Below the pieces are notes generated by a model, which searched no databases, was not told the DNA's origin, and saw nothing but the letters and a program-made list of their open reading frames with translations. Positions 43,981-52,958 of a stretch of 64,000 nucleotides of DNA are shown one piece after another (positions within the stretch are counted from its first letter, which is position 1; every line of letters starts with the position of its first letter). Source of the stretch: Brevundimonas sp. (GTDB lineage Bacteria > Pseudomonadota > Alphaproteobacteria > Caulobacterales > Caulobacteraceae); assembly GCF_016742135.1 (NCBI RefSeq), contig NZ_JACVCG010000004.1, forward strand, positions 306,579 through 370,578, given 5' to 3'. The translations under genes were made by a program, and so were the position numbers.

Positions 43981-44472
43981 ATGGGACGCACCGCTGACTA
44001 CTCCAGACAAAGTTGCTCGATCGCCGCCACCCTGGAGGTGATCGGGGACCCGTGGACCCTGCTGGTCATCCGCGATGCCTTTCAGGGGGTCAGTCGGTTT
44101 GAGCAGTGGCAGGACCGGCTGGGTCTGGCCCGCAACGTGCTCGCGGCGCGGCTGAAGTCGCTGGTCCAGCACGGGGTTCTGGAAGTTCGGCCCTATTCCG
44201 AGCGGCCACCGCGCAACGAATATGTGCTGACGGCCAAGGGCAAGGATCTGTACGGGGTGCTGGTCACCCTGCACGCCTGGGGCAACAAGCACGTCTATGG
44301 CGACTGTGACTCGGGCATCGACATGGTGCACCAGACCTGTGGCCATTCGCTGGACCCGCGCATCGCCTGCAACCACTGCAGCGAGATCGTCAAACCGCGG
44401 GAGATCGCCCTGACCCGGGCCGAGAACCGCCCGACGGTCGGGGATGTCATGCCCCGCGAGGACGCGGCCTAG
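43981..44472 (+). CDS. HxlR-family winged-helix regulator
   Basis: A 163-residue repressor or activator: CSIAATLEVIGDPWTLLVIR near 10 and the recognition segment GLARNVLAARLKSLVQHG near 53 are the HxlR signature, including the N-terminal redox-active Cys position. A C-terminal Cys/His-rich tail (QTCGHSLDPRIACNHC) is an addition and may bind metal. Its stop shares CTAG with the opposite hemerythrin gene. It is divergent from the thioesterase gene. Confidence 0.87.
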   Translation: MGRTADYSRQSCSIAATLEVIGDPWTLLVIRDAFQGVSRFEQWQDRLGLARNVLAARLKSLVQHGVLEVRPYSERPPRNEYVLTAKGKDLYGVLVTLHAWGNKHVYGDCDSGIDMVHQTCGHSLDPRIACNHCSEIVKPREIALTRAENRPTVGDVMPREDAA

Positions 44473-45035
44473 ACCTGAAACCGATCCGCGTGTCGGGTGA
44501 TCAGGGGGACGACGATGTCCTCCTCATCGTCGAGATGGCGGGCGAGGAGAGGCGTTGCCCTGTCCAGACTTTCAGCCATGCGGGCCGCTGCGTCAGGGGC
44601 CGTCGCCGCGTGGCCCATGACGGCCTGATGGAAAGCCAGACCCGAGTGGAACAGGTCCTCGAGGATGGCGTGGATCGCGTCGTGATCCCGGTCCATCAGA
44701 TCAATCCCGGCCCCGATGCGGGGTTCCAGTTGGCGCATCATCGGGAAGTAGCGATGGGTCTCGATGTTGTGGTGGCCGTCTAGGTGCTGAAGGAAGCCCT
44801 GCAGGGTCGGAATGAGCTGCCGGTGCAGATCGGGCAGCGACAGGGTGCCCGAGCGCCAGCCTGACGTCACCCGGGTCATGGCTTGGGTCTGGTGTCGGAA
44901 ATGGCCGTGCATCTGCAGCCAGAACCGGGCGGTCTCACCGACCTGCGGCTCATGCCACCTCAGCCGGGGCAGCTCCTCGAGCAGATACCGATAGGCCGTC
45001 GGCAGGCCGGAACGCGCCGCGAGATCGTCAGACAC
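44469..45035 (-). CDS. Hemerythrin-like HHE-domain protein
   Basis: Non-haem diiron four-helix protein, 188 residues. Likely iron ligands are seen in order: [22 protein letters not shown] and HLDDEED. Roles in the family include oxygen or NO sensing and iron handling. I placed the start at GTG 45035, inside the last codons of mnmA (8-base overlap); no ribosome-binding site is visible there, so it probably relies on coupling to mnmA. Confidence 0.75.
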   Translation of the reverse strand: MSDDLAARSGLPTAYRYLLEELPRLRWHEPQVGETARFWLQMHGHFRHQTQAMTRVTSGWRSGTLSLPDLHRQLIPTLQGFLQHLDGHHNIETHRYFPMMRQLEPRIGAGIDLMDRDHDAIHAILEDLFHSGLAFHQAVMGHAATAPDAAARMAESLDRATPLLARHLDDEEDIVVPLITRHADRFQV

Positions 45036-46251
45036 AGGAGGTGGTCGCGGCGATGAAGCCACCGCCCAGCAGACGATCGGGGTCTTCCGGGTCGTAGAGG
45101 GCGCAGGCCTGGCCGGGAGACACGCCTTCTTCGCCCGCATCGAAGCGGACGCCGAGGGCATCGCCGTCCCGGAACAACCGGGCGGGCAGCGGCGGGCGGG
45201 TTGAGCGGACACGGGCCAGCACGGCACGGCCCGTGTCAGCGGCGGCCGCAAAGTCGGCTTCATCGCCCAGCCAGTTGGTCTCTTCCAGCGTCAGCGAACC
45301 GGTCAGCAGGGCTTCGCGCGGGCCGACGATCACCCGGCGGGTCCCGGGCTCAAGTCTCACGACGAACAGGGGATCGCCCACCGCGACGTTGAGCCCGCGC
45401 CGCTGGCCGATGGTGTAGTCGGTGATGCCCGCATGGGTACCCAGCACCCGGCCGTCCATGTGCACGATCTCGCCCGCTTCCCGCCCTTGCGGCCGCAGCT
45501 TGTCGATCAGCGTCCGGTAATCGCCGGACGGGACGAAACAGATGTCCTGGCTGTCGGGCTTGGCGGCGATCCGGAGGCCCAGTTCAGCCGCCACGCCGCG
45601 CACCTGCGGCTTTTCCAGATCGGCGAGCGGAAAACGCAGATAGTCCAACTGCTCGCGTGTGGTGGCGAACAGGAAATAGGACTGGTCGCGCGAGGGATCG
45701 ATGGCCTTGCGCATCTGGACCCGGCCGTCGACGACCGAGCGGCGGACATAGTGGCCGGTAGCCATGGCCTCGGCGCCGAGATCGCGGGCGACATCCAGCA
45801 GGTCGCGGAACTTGACCGTCTGGTTGCAGCGGATGCAGGGCACGGGAGTGCGCCCCTCCAGATAGCTGTCGGCAAACTGGTCGATGACCGCCTCGCGGAA
45901 GCGGCTCTCGTAATCGAGCACATAATGCGGGATGCCGAGGGTATCGGCGGCCAGGCGGGCGTCGTGGATGTCCTGACCGGCGCAGCAGGCGCCCTTCTTC
46001 TTCAGCGCGGCGCCGTGATCGTAAAGTTGCAGCGTGACGCCGACGACGTCGTAGCCCGCCTTGTGCAGCAGGGCCGCGACCACGGTGGAATCCACCCCGC
46101 CCGACATGGCGGCCACCACGCGCGCGCCGACGGGCAGGCCGACCGCCGCGCGCGCGGACGCCACGGCTGCGTCCATGTCAGCCGGAGCCATCGCGGGGAT
46201 GGGGCAGGCGGTATCCTGCGGACGGGTGATCACCGTGGTCATGCGCGCCAT
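45028..46251 (-). CDS. mnmA: tRNA-uridine 2-sulfurtransferase MnmA
   Basis: Thiolates U34 of Lys, Glu and Gln tRNAs. The 407-residue product has the PP-loop [11 protein letters not shown] near 45, the catalytic Cys pair in GACCAGQD and [11 protein letters not shown], and [13 protein letters not shown], with the tRNA-binding and beta-barrel domains following. Starts at ATG 46251 and 46242 are both possible; the extension up to 46323 is doubtful. The 3' end overlaps the hemerythrin gene. Confidence 0.93.
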   Translation of the reverse strand: MARMTTVITRPQDTACPIPAMAPADMDAAVASARAAVGLPVGARVVAAMSGGVDSTVVAALLHKAGYDVVGVTLQLYDHGAALKKKGACCAGQDIHDARLAADTLGIPHYVLDYESRFREAVIDQFADSYLEGRTPVPCIRCNQTVKFRDLLDVARDLGAEAMATGHYVRRSVVDGRVQMRKAIDPSRDQSYFLFATTREQLDYLRFPLADLEKPQVRGVAAELGLRIAAKPDSQDICFVPSGDYRTLIDKLRPQGREAGEIVHMDGRVLGTHAGITDYTIGQRRGLNVAVGDPLFVVRLEPGTRRVIVGPREALLTGSLTLEETNWLGDEADFAAAADTGRAVLARVRSTRPPLPARLFRDGDALGVRFDAGEEGVSPGQACALYDPEDPDRLLGGGFIAATTSCV

Positions 46252-46348
46252 ATAGAGGCCCCGGTCGGCATTTTCGAGGCCGGGATACGCAGATAGCCGC
46301 CCCTGCTTCGCAGGCGCGGCCATCTCAAGCCTTCGGGGAGAAGAAAGC

Positions 46349-46633
46349 CTAGTTGCGGTAATGCTGGATGCGGGTAGTGCGCAGACCCTGCATGCCCCAT
46401 TTGTCGATGGCCTTTTGCCAGGCCAGAAATTCCTCGGCAGTCAGACGATAACGCGCCAGCGCGTCATCCAGGCTGAGAAGTCCGCCCCGCACGGCGGCGA
46501 CGACCTCGGCCTTGCGGCGGATCACCCAGCGGTCCGTGTTGACCGGCGGCAGATCGCGCAGGGTCAGGGGCGTGCCCGTGGGACCTACCACATAGGCTTC
46601 ACCGTCCTTGTTCAGTCGTCGCTCTTGCAACAT
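46349..46633 (-). CDS. sciP: CtrA inhibitory protein SciP (DUF1153)
   Basis: Small helix-turn-helix protein, 94 residues, that in Caulobacter binds CtrA and blocks transcription of CtrA-activated genes after replication starts. The signature [17 protein letters not shown], then [20 protein letters not shown] and the C-terminal [11 protein letters not shown], is the SciP/DUF1153 core. The position next to the hook genes is the same as in Caulobacter. A CtrA-type site lies about 55-70 bases upstream of its ATG. Confidence 0.9.
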   Translation of the reverse strand: MLQERRLNKDGEAYVVGPTGTPLTLRDLPPVNTDRWVIRRKAEVVAAVRGGLLSLDDALARYRLTAEEFLAWQKAIDKWGMQGLRTTRIQHYRN

Positions 46634-46686
46634 GGGCTTATGCCTCTTTCACCACCATCACTGACCCCGACCATAAGCGACTGGCG

Positions 46687-46701
46687 CTAAAGGCCGTTTA
46701 A
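46687..46701 (-). promoter_or_regulatory. CtrA-box-like site upstream of sciP
   Basis: On the minus strand the site is TTAA, 7 bases, TTAG, one base from the TTAA-N7-TTAA CtrA consensus. It is placed where a -35-overlapping CtrA site would be for sciP, which is itself CtrA-activated in Caulobacter. Confidence 0.55.
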
Positions 46702-46723
46702 GCGTCGTGGTGAAGGAACGGCT

Positions 46724-46750
46724 AACGCGCCGCCGCTGAAACGGCGCGTT
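46724..46750 (-). terminator. Hairpin downstream of flgE
   Basis: Perfect 9-base arms AACGCGCCG (46724-46732) and CGGCGCGTT (46742-46750) with a 9-base loop, about 57 bases after the flgE stop. No T-run follows, so termination is likely but not certain. Confidence 0.45.
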
Positions 46751-46806
46751 CCGGGGGCCAGGAAGGGCTGCTGTTCGTGTCATTTCCGGTCTCTGCCCGT
46801 CACCCG

Positions 46807-48261
46807 TCAGCGCTTGATACTGATCAGCTCGGCCAGCATTTCGTCAGCCGTGGTGATGATCTTGGACGAGGCGGAATAGGCCCGCTGCGTGGTGATCAGG
46901 CCGGTAAACTCGGCCGACAGGTCGACCGTGGAAGCTTCCAGCTGTGAGGCCCCGATGTAGCCGGCGCCGCCCGACCCGGCCGCCTTCAGGTTGAAGGTGC
47001 CCGAACCCTGGCTGACGCGGTAGGCATTGCCCGCGGTCTCGGTCAGGCTGTCGGGGCTGGGGAAGGTGGCGATGGCGACCTGGGCGATCTGGCGGGTCAC
47101 GCCATTGTCGAAGATGGCGGTGACAAAGCCACGCTCGTCAATCTTGACCTCGCTGAGATTGCCGAACGCCGTGCCGTTGGTGATCGTGGCCTGAACGACC
47201 GAGGCGCTGTCATACTGGGTCAGGCCGCCGGCGGCAGCGGTCAGGTCGAAGGTCAGGGTCTGGTCATCGATCCCGAGACCCGCAGCCCAGGCGAACGCGC
47301 CCGCCGCCGGGGTGCCCGAGCTGGACGAGCCGAAATTCAGCGTCGCATTGGCCGGGTCGTCGAACAGGGCCTGGGCCCCCAGGGCCTCCATGGCCGCAAC
47401 ATCGAGGCGCCCATCCTGGGTGAAGGCGACCAGGCCGGTCTTCAGCTGGCCGTTGGCCAGACCGGCACCCGAGACGACGTCGCTCGCGGGGATGGCGCGG
47501 ATTTCAGCGTACCACTGGTTCGGTACGGTGCTCTTCAGGAAGGAGAGGGCGATGGTGCGCTGGCCACCCTTGGAATCGGAGACCGGAATGGTGACCTCGA
47601 AATCGGGTTTCACGCCGGTGCCCGTTTCCGGATTCCAGAGGGCCATGGAATTGGTCAGCGGATCATAGGCCGTGGGGCCGGGAGGGACCGCGGCCGCATC
47701 GGTCGCCTCGGTCGAGATGGCCTGACTGGACTTGAGGTTGGCGTTCAGCTGGATACGCGTGGTGGCTTCGGCCGTCCCGCCGACCGAGCCGACGTTGATG
47801 GTCCGCAGACGCGACAGGTCCGAGGGATCGGTGGCGATGTCGCCGTTGGCGTCAACGGGCCAGCCCTGCAGGTACAGGCCGGCGGTGTTCTTCAGATAAC
47901 CGAGGTTATCGACCCGGAAGGCGCCTGCCCGGGTGAACAGGCGGGCATCGGTGACTTCGAGGTTCTCGGGCTTTTCCGTCACAACGAAGAAGCCCTGACC
48001 GGCGATGCCCAGATCAGTGGCCGAGGTGGTCCGCTGCAACTGGCCGTTCTGGCTGATGAAGTGGCGGGCCGTGCCCTGGACGCCGCCCGCGGAATAGCCG
48101 CTGCCCTGGCTCTGGCTGTTGACGACGGTCGCGAACTCGCTGGTCGTGCGCTTGTAGCCGACCGTGTTCACGTTTGCGATGTTCTGGGAGATGGCGGCGA
48201 GGGCGGCGGAGTTGGCCGTCAGACCTGACACGCCGGCCAGCAGGGCACTGTTGATGCTCAT
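46807..48261 (-). CDS. flgE: Flagellar hook protein FlgE
   Basis: Structural subunit of the flagellar hook, 484 residues. The N-terminal rod-family motif is present (SQNIANVNTVGYKRTTSEF near 25-45), and the C-terminal end has STVDLSAEFTGLITTQRAYS with heptad helices, with variable hook domains between. It is secreted through the flagellar export apparatus. Last gene of the fliK-flgD-flgE operon, 12 bases after flgD. Confidence 0.95.
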   Translation of the reverse strand: MSINSALLAGVSGLTANSAALAAISQNIANVNTVGYKRTTSEFATVVNSQSQGSGYSAGGVQGTARHFISQNGQLQRTTSATDLGIAGQGFFVVTEKPENLEVTDARLFTRAGAFRVDNLGYLKNTAGLYLQGWPVDANGDIATDPSDLSRLRTINVGSVGGTAEATTRIQLNANLKSSQAISTEATDAAAVPPGPTAYDPLTNSMALWNPETGTGVKPDFEVTIPVSDSKGGQRTIALSFLKSTVPNQWYAEIRAIPASDVVSGAGLANGQLKTGLVAFTQDGRLDVAAMEALGAQALFDDPANATLNFGSSSSGTPAAGAFAWAAGLGIDDQTLTFDLTAAAGGLTQYDSASVVQATITNGTAFGNLSEVKIDERGFVTAIFDNGVTRQIAQVAIATFPSPDSLTETAGNAYRVSQGSGTFNLKAAGSGGAGYIGASQLEASTVDLSAEFTGLITTQRAYSASSKIITTADEMLAELISIKR

Positions 48262-48273
48262 GGGATACTCTCC

Positions 48274-49026
48274 TTAGGACAGGTATTTCAAGGGGTTGAG
48301 TGCCGAGGCCATGGAGGCCAGCAGGCTCTCGTCATCGGTGGGATCCGTGGGGTCGGGGGCAGCCTGACGCGCCTCCTGCAGCGCGATGACGCTACTGAGC
48401 GGCAGGATCGAATTGCCGATCGTCAGATAGGGCTGGCCGTCATAGAGCTCGACGCCCGAGATGCGGCCCTTGATCAGGACCTGACTGTCGACCGTTCCGC
48501 CGGCACCATTCTTGGCCACGACCTTCAGGGTATAGACGCCGCCATCGGCGACCTGGCCTCCGCCCGTGGTCTGGCCGTTCCAGGTGAAGTCGTGGACACC
48601 GTCGGTCTTGCCGCTCCCCGGACCGGACCAGACGACATTGCCTCTGCCGTCCACCACCTGAAGCGTGACCTCGGCGGCATCGCCGGCCAGTTCATAGCTC
48701 CAGGACGCCTCGCCGTCCTTGACCCGCGTGGCGGACCAGACCGCCGTCGCTTCCTTGCCGATATAGGTGGCGGCTGTGGTCAGACCGGTGCCCTGCTGGG
48801 CCGCCAGCAGGCTGGTCAGCAGATCATTGGTCAGCAACTGCTGCTCGACGCCGGCCATCTGGGTCAATTGGCCGGTGAACTCATTGGAATCGACCGGGGA
48901 CAGCGGATCCTGGTTGCGCAGCTGCGCCGTCAGCAGGGTGAGAAACGTCTCGAAATTGCTGAACAGGCTGGATGTGCCGGCGTTGATCCGTCCGGCGGCA
49001 TTGGCGGTGCTGATGGCATCGACCAT
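48274..49026 (-). CDS. flgD: Flagellar hook cap FlgD
   Basis: Hook assembly scaffold that caps the growing hook, 250 residues. The conserved N-terminal segment is TLLTAQLRNQDPLSPVDSNEFTGQL (residues about 31-55, shown here with key RNQDPLSP core), followed by tudor-like and Ig-like domains including GVYTLKVVAKNGAGG. Placed between fliK and flgE, as in other Caulobacterales. Confidence 0.94.
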   Translation of the reverse strand: MVDAISTANAAGRINAGTSSLFSNFETFLTLLTAQLRNQDPLSPVDSNEFTGQLTQMAGVEQQLLTNDLLTSLLAAQQGTGLTTAATYIGKEATAVWSATRVKDGEASWSYELAGDAAEVTLQVVDGRGNVVWSGPGSGKTDGVHDFTWNGQTTGGGQVADGGVYTLKVVAKNGAGGTVDSQVLIKGRISGVELYDGQPYLTIGNSILPLSSVIALQEARQAAPDPTDPTDDESLLASMASALNPLKYLS

Positions 49027-49030
49027 GGGA

Positions 49031-50461
49031 TCAGACCTTCAGATCGACGCGGTCTCGCGTCAGGGAAAGAGCGTACTGGATGGCGGGTTCGACGAGGGGC
49101 TGGTCGGCCTGGTCATTCAGGTCCGACGCCCGGACAAAAGCGTGCCGGTCGAAGCCCGAGAAACCCCGATCAGCCGAGGAGGGATCGCGCTCGGTAAATT
49201 GCAGGGCGTCACCCTCGAGGTGCAGGCCCGCCTGTTCCAGTTGACGGCGCAATTCATCCGCCCGGCCCCGCAGTTCGGTGGCGGCGGCCGGATTGTCGAA
49301 GGCCAGTCGCGCGGCCAGACGCCCGTCCGAGTCGATCTCGATGCTGACGTCGACCCGCCCAAGACCTTCCGGTGTCAGGGCCATTTCGAAGCGGGTCGAA
49401 CGGCCGTTCAGACGGTTCTGGATCTGGGCGGCGATCAGGGCGGTGGTTTCGACCGTGGCGCGCGACAGGGTCGACAGACCTGAGCCACGATCGGCTGAGG
49501 CCAGCGCTGCCTTGAAGGAGTCGGTTGTGGTCGCATCGCCGGTCAGGGGGGCAGGGCTGTCTGCGCTGACGGGAAGCGAACTGGCTGCAGACGACCCGGG
49601 GGGTGTCTGGCCGGGCCGGCCCATGACGGTCATGGTCGCGGCCTGAAAGGGAGACGGGCCCTGCGCGGGGGCGATAACACCGTCCCCCTGAAGGGCGGAG
49701 GGTGCAGCGTGGCTGGTCATGCGGGCCTTGAGCCGCGCGCCGAGGTCCGATCCTTCAGGCCCGCGTGAGGGGCTGTGCTCGCGCGCTTCATGGGCAGCCA
49801 GCAGACGGCGGACAAGGGCCGGGGCCAAAGGCGCCACAACCTGACCGTCGGACAGAGCCTTGGGCGCACCCTGGGAAGGCGCGGCGGCGGGAACCCGCGT
49901 CTCCGCCGCCTCTACCGGTGAGGGTGACTCAGCCGATCGACCCGGGTTTACCTGGGGCAGGTGTGCGCCCTTGTCTTGACCCGCGATGGGGTGCTCGCCG
50001 GGCAGGACCTGCGGGCCTGAGCGTTCCCTGTCAGCCTTCCCTTCAGTGACGGGCGGGTTGTGCGGCAGGATCTGCGGGCCGGCATCAGAGCGGGCCTTGC
50101 CGTCCTCGCCGGGCAGAATCTGGGGGCCGGAGCCTTCCTTGCCCCCTTCGGTGCCGGTCACCGGCGGATTGTGAGGCAGGATCAGCGGTTCAGTGCTGAC
50201 GTCCTCGCCGAGCCCGGCCGGCTTTGCCGAGGCGGTATCGTCTGCGGTCTTGTCACTCTCAGGCACGCTCGGCACGTCCGGCTCCGGGCGCCCGGGACGT
50301 GCGGGAGCGACGGCCTGCCTGTCGACTCCCTGGGCCTGAGCGAGCAGTCCGGCAAAGGCCTCCGCCCCGTCTGTGGCGACGCCCGCACGCCCGGGCGAAC
50401 GGGTGACGGCTTCTTCGGCCGCCCCGCCCTGCAGGGGTATGAACAAGCTGTCCGCACGCAT
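49031..50461 (-). CDS. fliK: Flagellar hook-length control protein FliK
   Basis: Molecular ruler of the hook, 476 residues. The N-terminal two thirds are low-complexity, with several repeats of QILPGE and ILPHNPPVTG-type segments between about 100 and 180. The C-terminal domain (about 360-450: RFEMALTPEGLGRVDVSIEI) is the conserved FliK substrate-switch domain. I chose ATG 50461 over a longer frame to 50554 because the sigma-54-type promoter at 50522-50536 lies within the latter. Confidence 0.85.
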   Translation of the reverse strand: MRADSLFIPLQGGAAEEAVTRSPGRAGVATDGAEAFAGLLAQAQGVDRQAVAPARPGRPEPDVPSVPESDKTADDTASAKPAGLGEDVSTEPLILPHNPPVTGTEGGKEGSGPQILPGEDGKARSDAGPQILPHNPPVTEGKADRERSGPQVLPGEHPIAGQDKGAHLPQVNPGRSAESPSPVEAAETRVPAAAPSQGAPKALSDGQVVAPLAPALVRRLLAAHEAREHSPSRGPEGSDLGARLKARMTSHAAPSALQGDGVIAPAQGPSPFQAATMTVMGRPGQTPPGSSAASSLPVSADSPAPLTGDATTTDSFKAALASADRGSGLSTLSRATVETTALIAAQIQNRLNGRSTRFEMALTPEGLGRVDVSIEIDSDGRLAARLAFDNPAAATELRGRADELRRQLEQAGLHLEGDALQFTERDPSSADRGFSGFDRHAFVRASDLNDQADQPLVEPAIQYALSLTRDRVDLKV

Positions 50462-50521
50462 CGGGCTGGGCCCCTCCGTCCATCGGTCAATCCCGGACGC
50501 ACCGGGGTCGTCAGACGGATC

Positions 50522-50536
50522 GCAAGGCTCGGGCCA
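50522..50536 (-). promoter_or_regulatory. Sigma-54-type promoter of fliK-flgD-flgE
   Basis: On the minus strand TGGCCCGAGCCTTGC has GG and GC dinucleotides exactly 10 bases apart, matching TGGCACG-N4-TTGC with one mismatch. It is about 60 bases upstream of the fliK ATG. Caulobacter hook genes are sigma-54/FlbD dependent, which supports the reading. Confidence 0.7.
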
Positions 50537-50558
50537 CTGTGCCGTGGCCAACAAATAT

Positions 50559-50572
50559 CACTGAAAACAGTG
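50559..50572. promoter_or_regulatory. Palindrome between the divergent flagellar promoters
   Basis: CACTG-AAAA-CAGTG lies in an AT-rich patch 23 bases upstream of the fliK promoter core and about 110 bases from the flgK one. A regulator or IHF-like site is conceivable, though no known motif matches. Confidence 0.3.
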
Positions 50573-50680
50573 TGTTGATTAATGCCGACCGACCTCTTGA
50601 TCATCCGGGCCGGGTCGAATCTTGCCGTGCGGACGGACGTTTATTGCCCGGTATGCATCCGGCCTCGCAAGGACGCCTTC

Positions 50681-50695
50681 TGGCCCGCCCCTTGC
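50681..50695 (+). promoter_or_regulatory. Sigma-54-type promoter of flgK-flgL
   Basis: TGGCCCGCCCCTTGC has GG at 50682-50683 and GC at 50694-50695, separated by 10 bases, with a single mismatch to TGGCACG-N4-TTGC. It lies 146 bases before the flgK ATG, leaving a long leader. The non-coding stretch 50462-50840 otherwise holds only the opposing promoter and a palindrome. Confidence 0.7.
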
Positions 50696-50840
50696 GCCGC
50701 AGGTTGGCGAACGAACGGTCACCAATAATGAACGCTAGCAATTACAGTCTTTTATCCTACCGCCCTCCTGCATGGGCCGGGCAAAATACGCAGGCGTGCA
50801 GGAAGAGCTTGCCGGGTGACCGCCATGAGGAGGCCCGCTG

Positions 50841-52958
50841 ATGTCCATTTCCTCCATCATGAATACCGCCAACAGCGGACTGACGGCGGCCCAGACGCAG
50901 CTTCGGGTCGTCTCGGACAATGTCTCCAACGTCAACACGCCCGGATATGTCCGAAAGATCGCCGAGCAGGAGACCCTGGTCAGCCAGGGTATCGGCTCGG
51001 GCGTCGAGGTCACCCGCATACGCCTGGCGACCGATCGCTTTCTGCAGGCCGCCAGCTTTAATGCCGGAGCCGACGCGGCCCGCCAGTCCGTACGCTATGA
51101 ACTGTATGACCGACTGCAGGGGCTGTTTGGCGACCCCGGCGGCACCGGGGGCTTCTTTGCCCAGGTCGATCAGGCGTTCTCGGTCTTTGCGGCGGCCGCG
51201 GAAGATCCCGCCTCGTCCCCGCGCAGGCAGGAGGCTCTGTTCCGCACCCAGGCCCTGTTCGATGAGGGCAACCGCATCGCCGGACAGATTCAGGCCGTTC
51301 GCGAAGATGCCGACGGACGGATTCAGAGCGCGGTCCAGAAGGCCAATTCGCTTCTGGAACAGATCGAGGCGCTGAACATCGAGATTGCGCGCTCGACCGC
51401 CGTCGGGGGCGACGGCTCGGGCGCAGAGACGGCCCAGGCGGCCCTCATCGGCCAGTTGTCCGAACTGATGGACGTTCGGGTTTCTGTCCGCTCGGTCGGG
51501 GGCGTGTCGATCCGTACAGGCGCGGGGGTGCTGCTGGCCGGCGAGGGCCACGCGACGCTGGAGTATCACCGCGCGGGCACCGTCAATGCCGAGACCGCCT
51601 TCAACGAAATCTGGGTGACCGAGCCGCGGGGTCAGAAGCGTCCGCTGCTGGAGAGCATCACCTCGGGCGAGATCAAGGGCCTGGTCGACATGCGCGATGT
51701 CGAGGCACCGCAGGCGGCCGAGCGTCTGGCCGAGTTGCTGACCCGGGTCGCAGACGAGCTGAACCGCGCACACAACGCCAACTCTGCCGTCCCGGCCCCG
51801 ACGACCCTGACGGGACGTAATGTTGGCCAGTCGCTTGAGACCGCACTGGCCGGATTTTCGGGCAATACAACGATCGCCGTCACCAATCCGGCGGGGCAGG
51901 TCCAGGCGCGGGCGGATATCGTCTTTTCGGGTGGCACCATCACCATCAACGGCACCCCCACCACGGCGGCCGGATTTCTGGCGACACTGAATGCCGGGTT
52001 GGGGGGCGCGGCCACGGCCAGCTTCGCGGGGGGGGTGCTGAGCCTGTCCGCGACCGGTTCGAACGGAGTCGTGGTGGCCGACGACCCTGCGAACCCGTCC
52101 CAGAAGATCGGGCGGGGATTCTCGCACTTCTTTGGCCTGAACGACCTGATCTCGACCGACCGACCGGCCCTCTATCAGACAGGCCTCTCCACCACGTCAT
52201 CCCACGGCTTTACGGCGGGTGAGACGCTTACTCTCAGGTTTGCGGGCGAGACGGGCGCCAAGATCCGCGATGTGACCGTGACCATACCGGTCGGGGGGAC
52301 CATGGCCGACCTCTTGGGGGCGCTCAATGATCCGGCAACGGGGGCGGGCCGGTTTGGAGCTTTCGTCCTCAATCCGGCCGACGGGACCCTTCAGTTCAAC
52401 GCCAGCCAAAGTCCGCCCCCGCGCCTGTCGGTATTGGAGGACCGCACCACCCAGGTGCCGTCCGGGGTGTCGATCACGGAGCTGTTCGGCATCGGCGGCG
52501 GCGTGCGCGCGTCGCGGGCGGACGGCTTTTCGATGCGTAGCGACATACGCCAGAGCCCGTCACGGCTGGGCCTGGCCCAGTTCGACTTTGCCGCGGGCGT
52601 CGGCGCGACCGGCCTGACCAGCGGGGATGGGCGAGGCGCCCTGGCGCTGGCGGATGCCGGTCAGATCAATGCGCTTTTCCAGAGTGCAGGCGACTCGCTG
52701 GGCGGCCAAATTTCCGTTTCGCGCTATGCCGCCGAGCTGGCCGGAGACATCGGCGGGCGCGCAGCCCTGACCCGAACGGCGCGGGACAGCGCCGTCGCCC
52801 TGCACAGCGAGGCTTCCGCGCGCCAGCGCGCCTACGAAGGCGTCAATCTGGATGAGGAACTGGTGTTGATGACCACCTATCAGCAGGCCTTCAACGCCTC
52901 GGCCCGACTGATCCAGGCGGCGCGCGAACTGTATGACACCTTGCTGGGGATGATCTGA
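50841..52958 (+). CDS. flgK: Flagellar hook-associated protein FlgK
   Basis: First junction protein (HAP1) between hook and filament, 705 residues. The N-terminal SSIMNTANSGLTAAQTQLRV and SDNVSNVNTPGYVRK are the rod/hook family core. The C-terminal ends with GVNLDEELVLMTTYQQAFNA, the complementary helix. The middle is variable. GAGGAGG lies 7 bases before ATG 50841. It is divergent from fliK and overlaps flgL by one base. Confidence 0.95.
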   Translation: MSISSIMNTANSGLTAAQTQLRVVSDNVSNVNTPGYVRKIAEQETLVSQGIGSGVEVTRIRLATDRFLQAASFNAGADAARQSVRYELYDRLQGLFGDPGGTGGFFAQVDQAFSVFAAAAEDPASSPRRQEALFRTQALFDEGNRIAGQIQAVREDADGRIQSAVQKANSLLEQIEALNIEIARSTAVGGDGSGAETAQAALIGQLSELMDVRVSVRSVGGVSIRTGAGVLLAGEGHATLEYHRAGTVNAETAFNEIWVTEPRGQKRPLLESITSGEIKGLVDMRDVEAPQAAERLAELLTRVADELNRAHNANSAVPAPTTLTGRNVGQSLETALAGFSGNTTIAVTNPAGQVQARADIVFSGGTITINGTPTTAAGFLATLNAGLGGAATASFAGGVLSLSATGSNGVVVADDPANPSQKIGRGFSHFFGLNDLISTDRPALYQTGLSTTSSHGFTAGETLTLRFAGETGAKIRDVTVTIPVGGTMADLLGALNDPATGAGRFGAFVLNPADGTLQFNASQSPPPRLSVLEDRTTQVPSGVSITELFGIGGGVRASRADGFSMRSDIRQSPSRLGLAQFDFAAGVGATGLTSGDGRGALALADAGQINALFQSAGDSLGGQISVSRYAAELAGDIGGRAALTRTARDSAVALHSEASARQRAYEGVNLDEELVLMTTYQQAFNASARLIQAARELYDTLLGMI

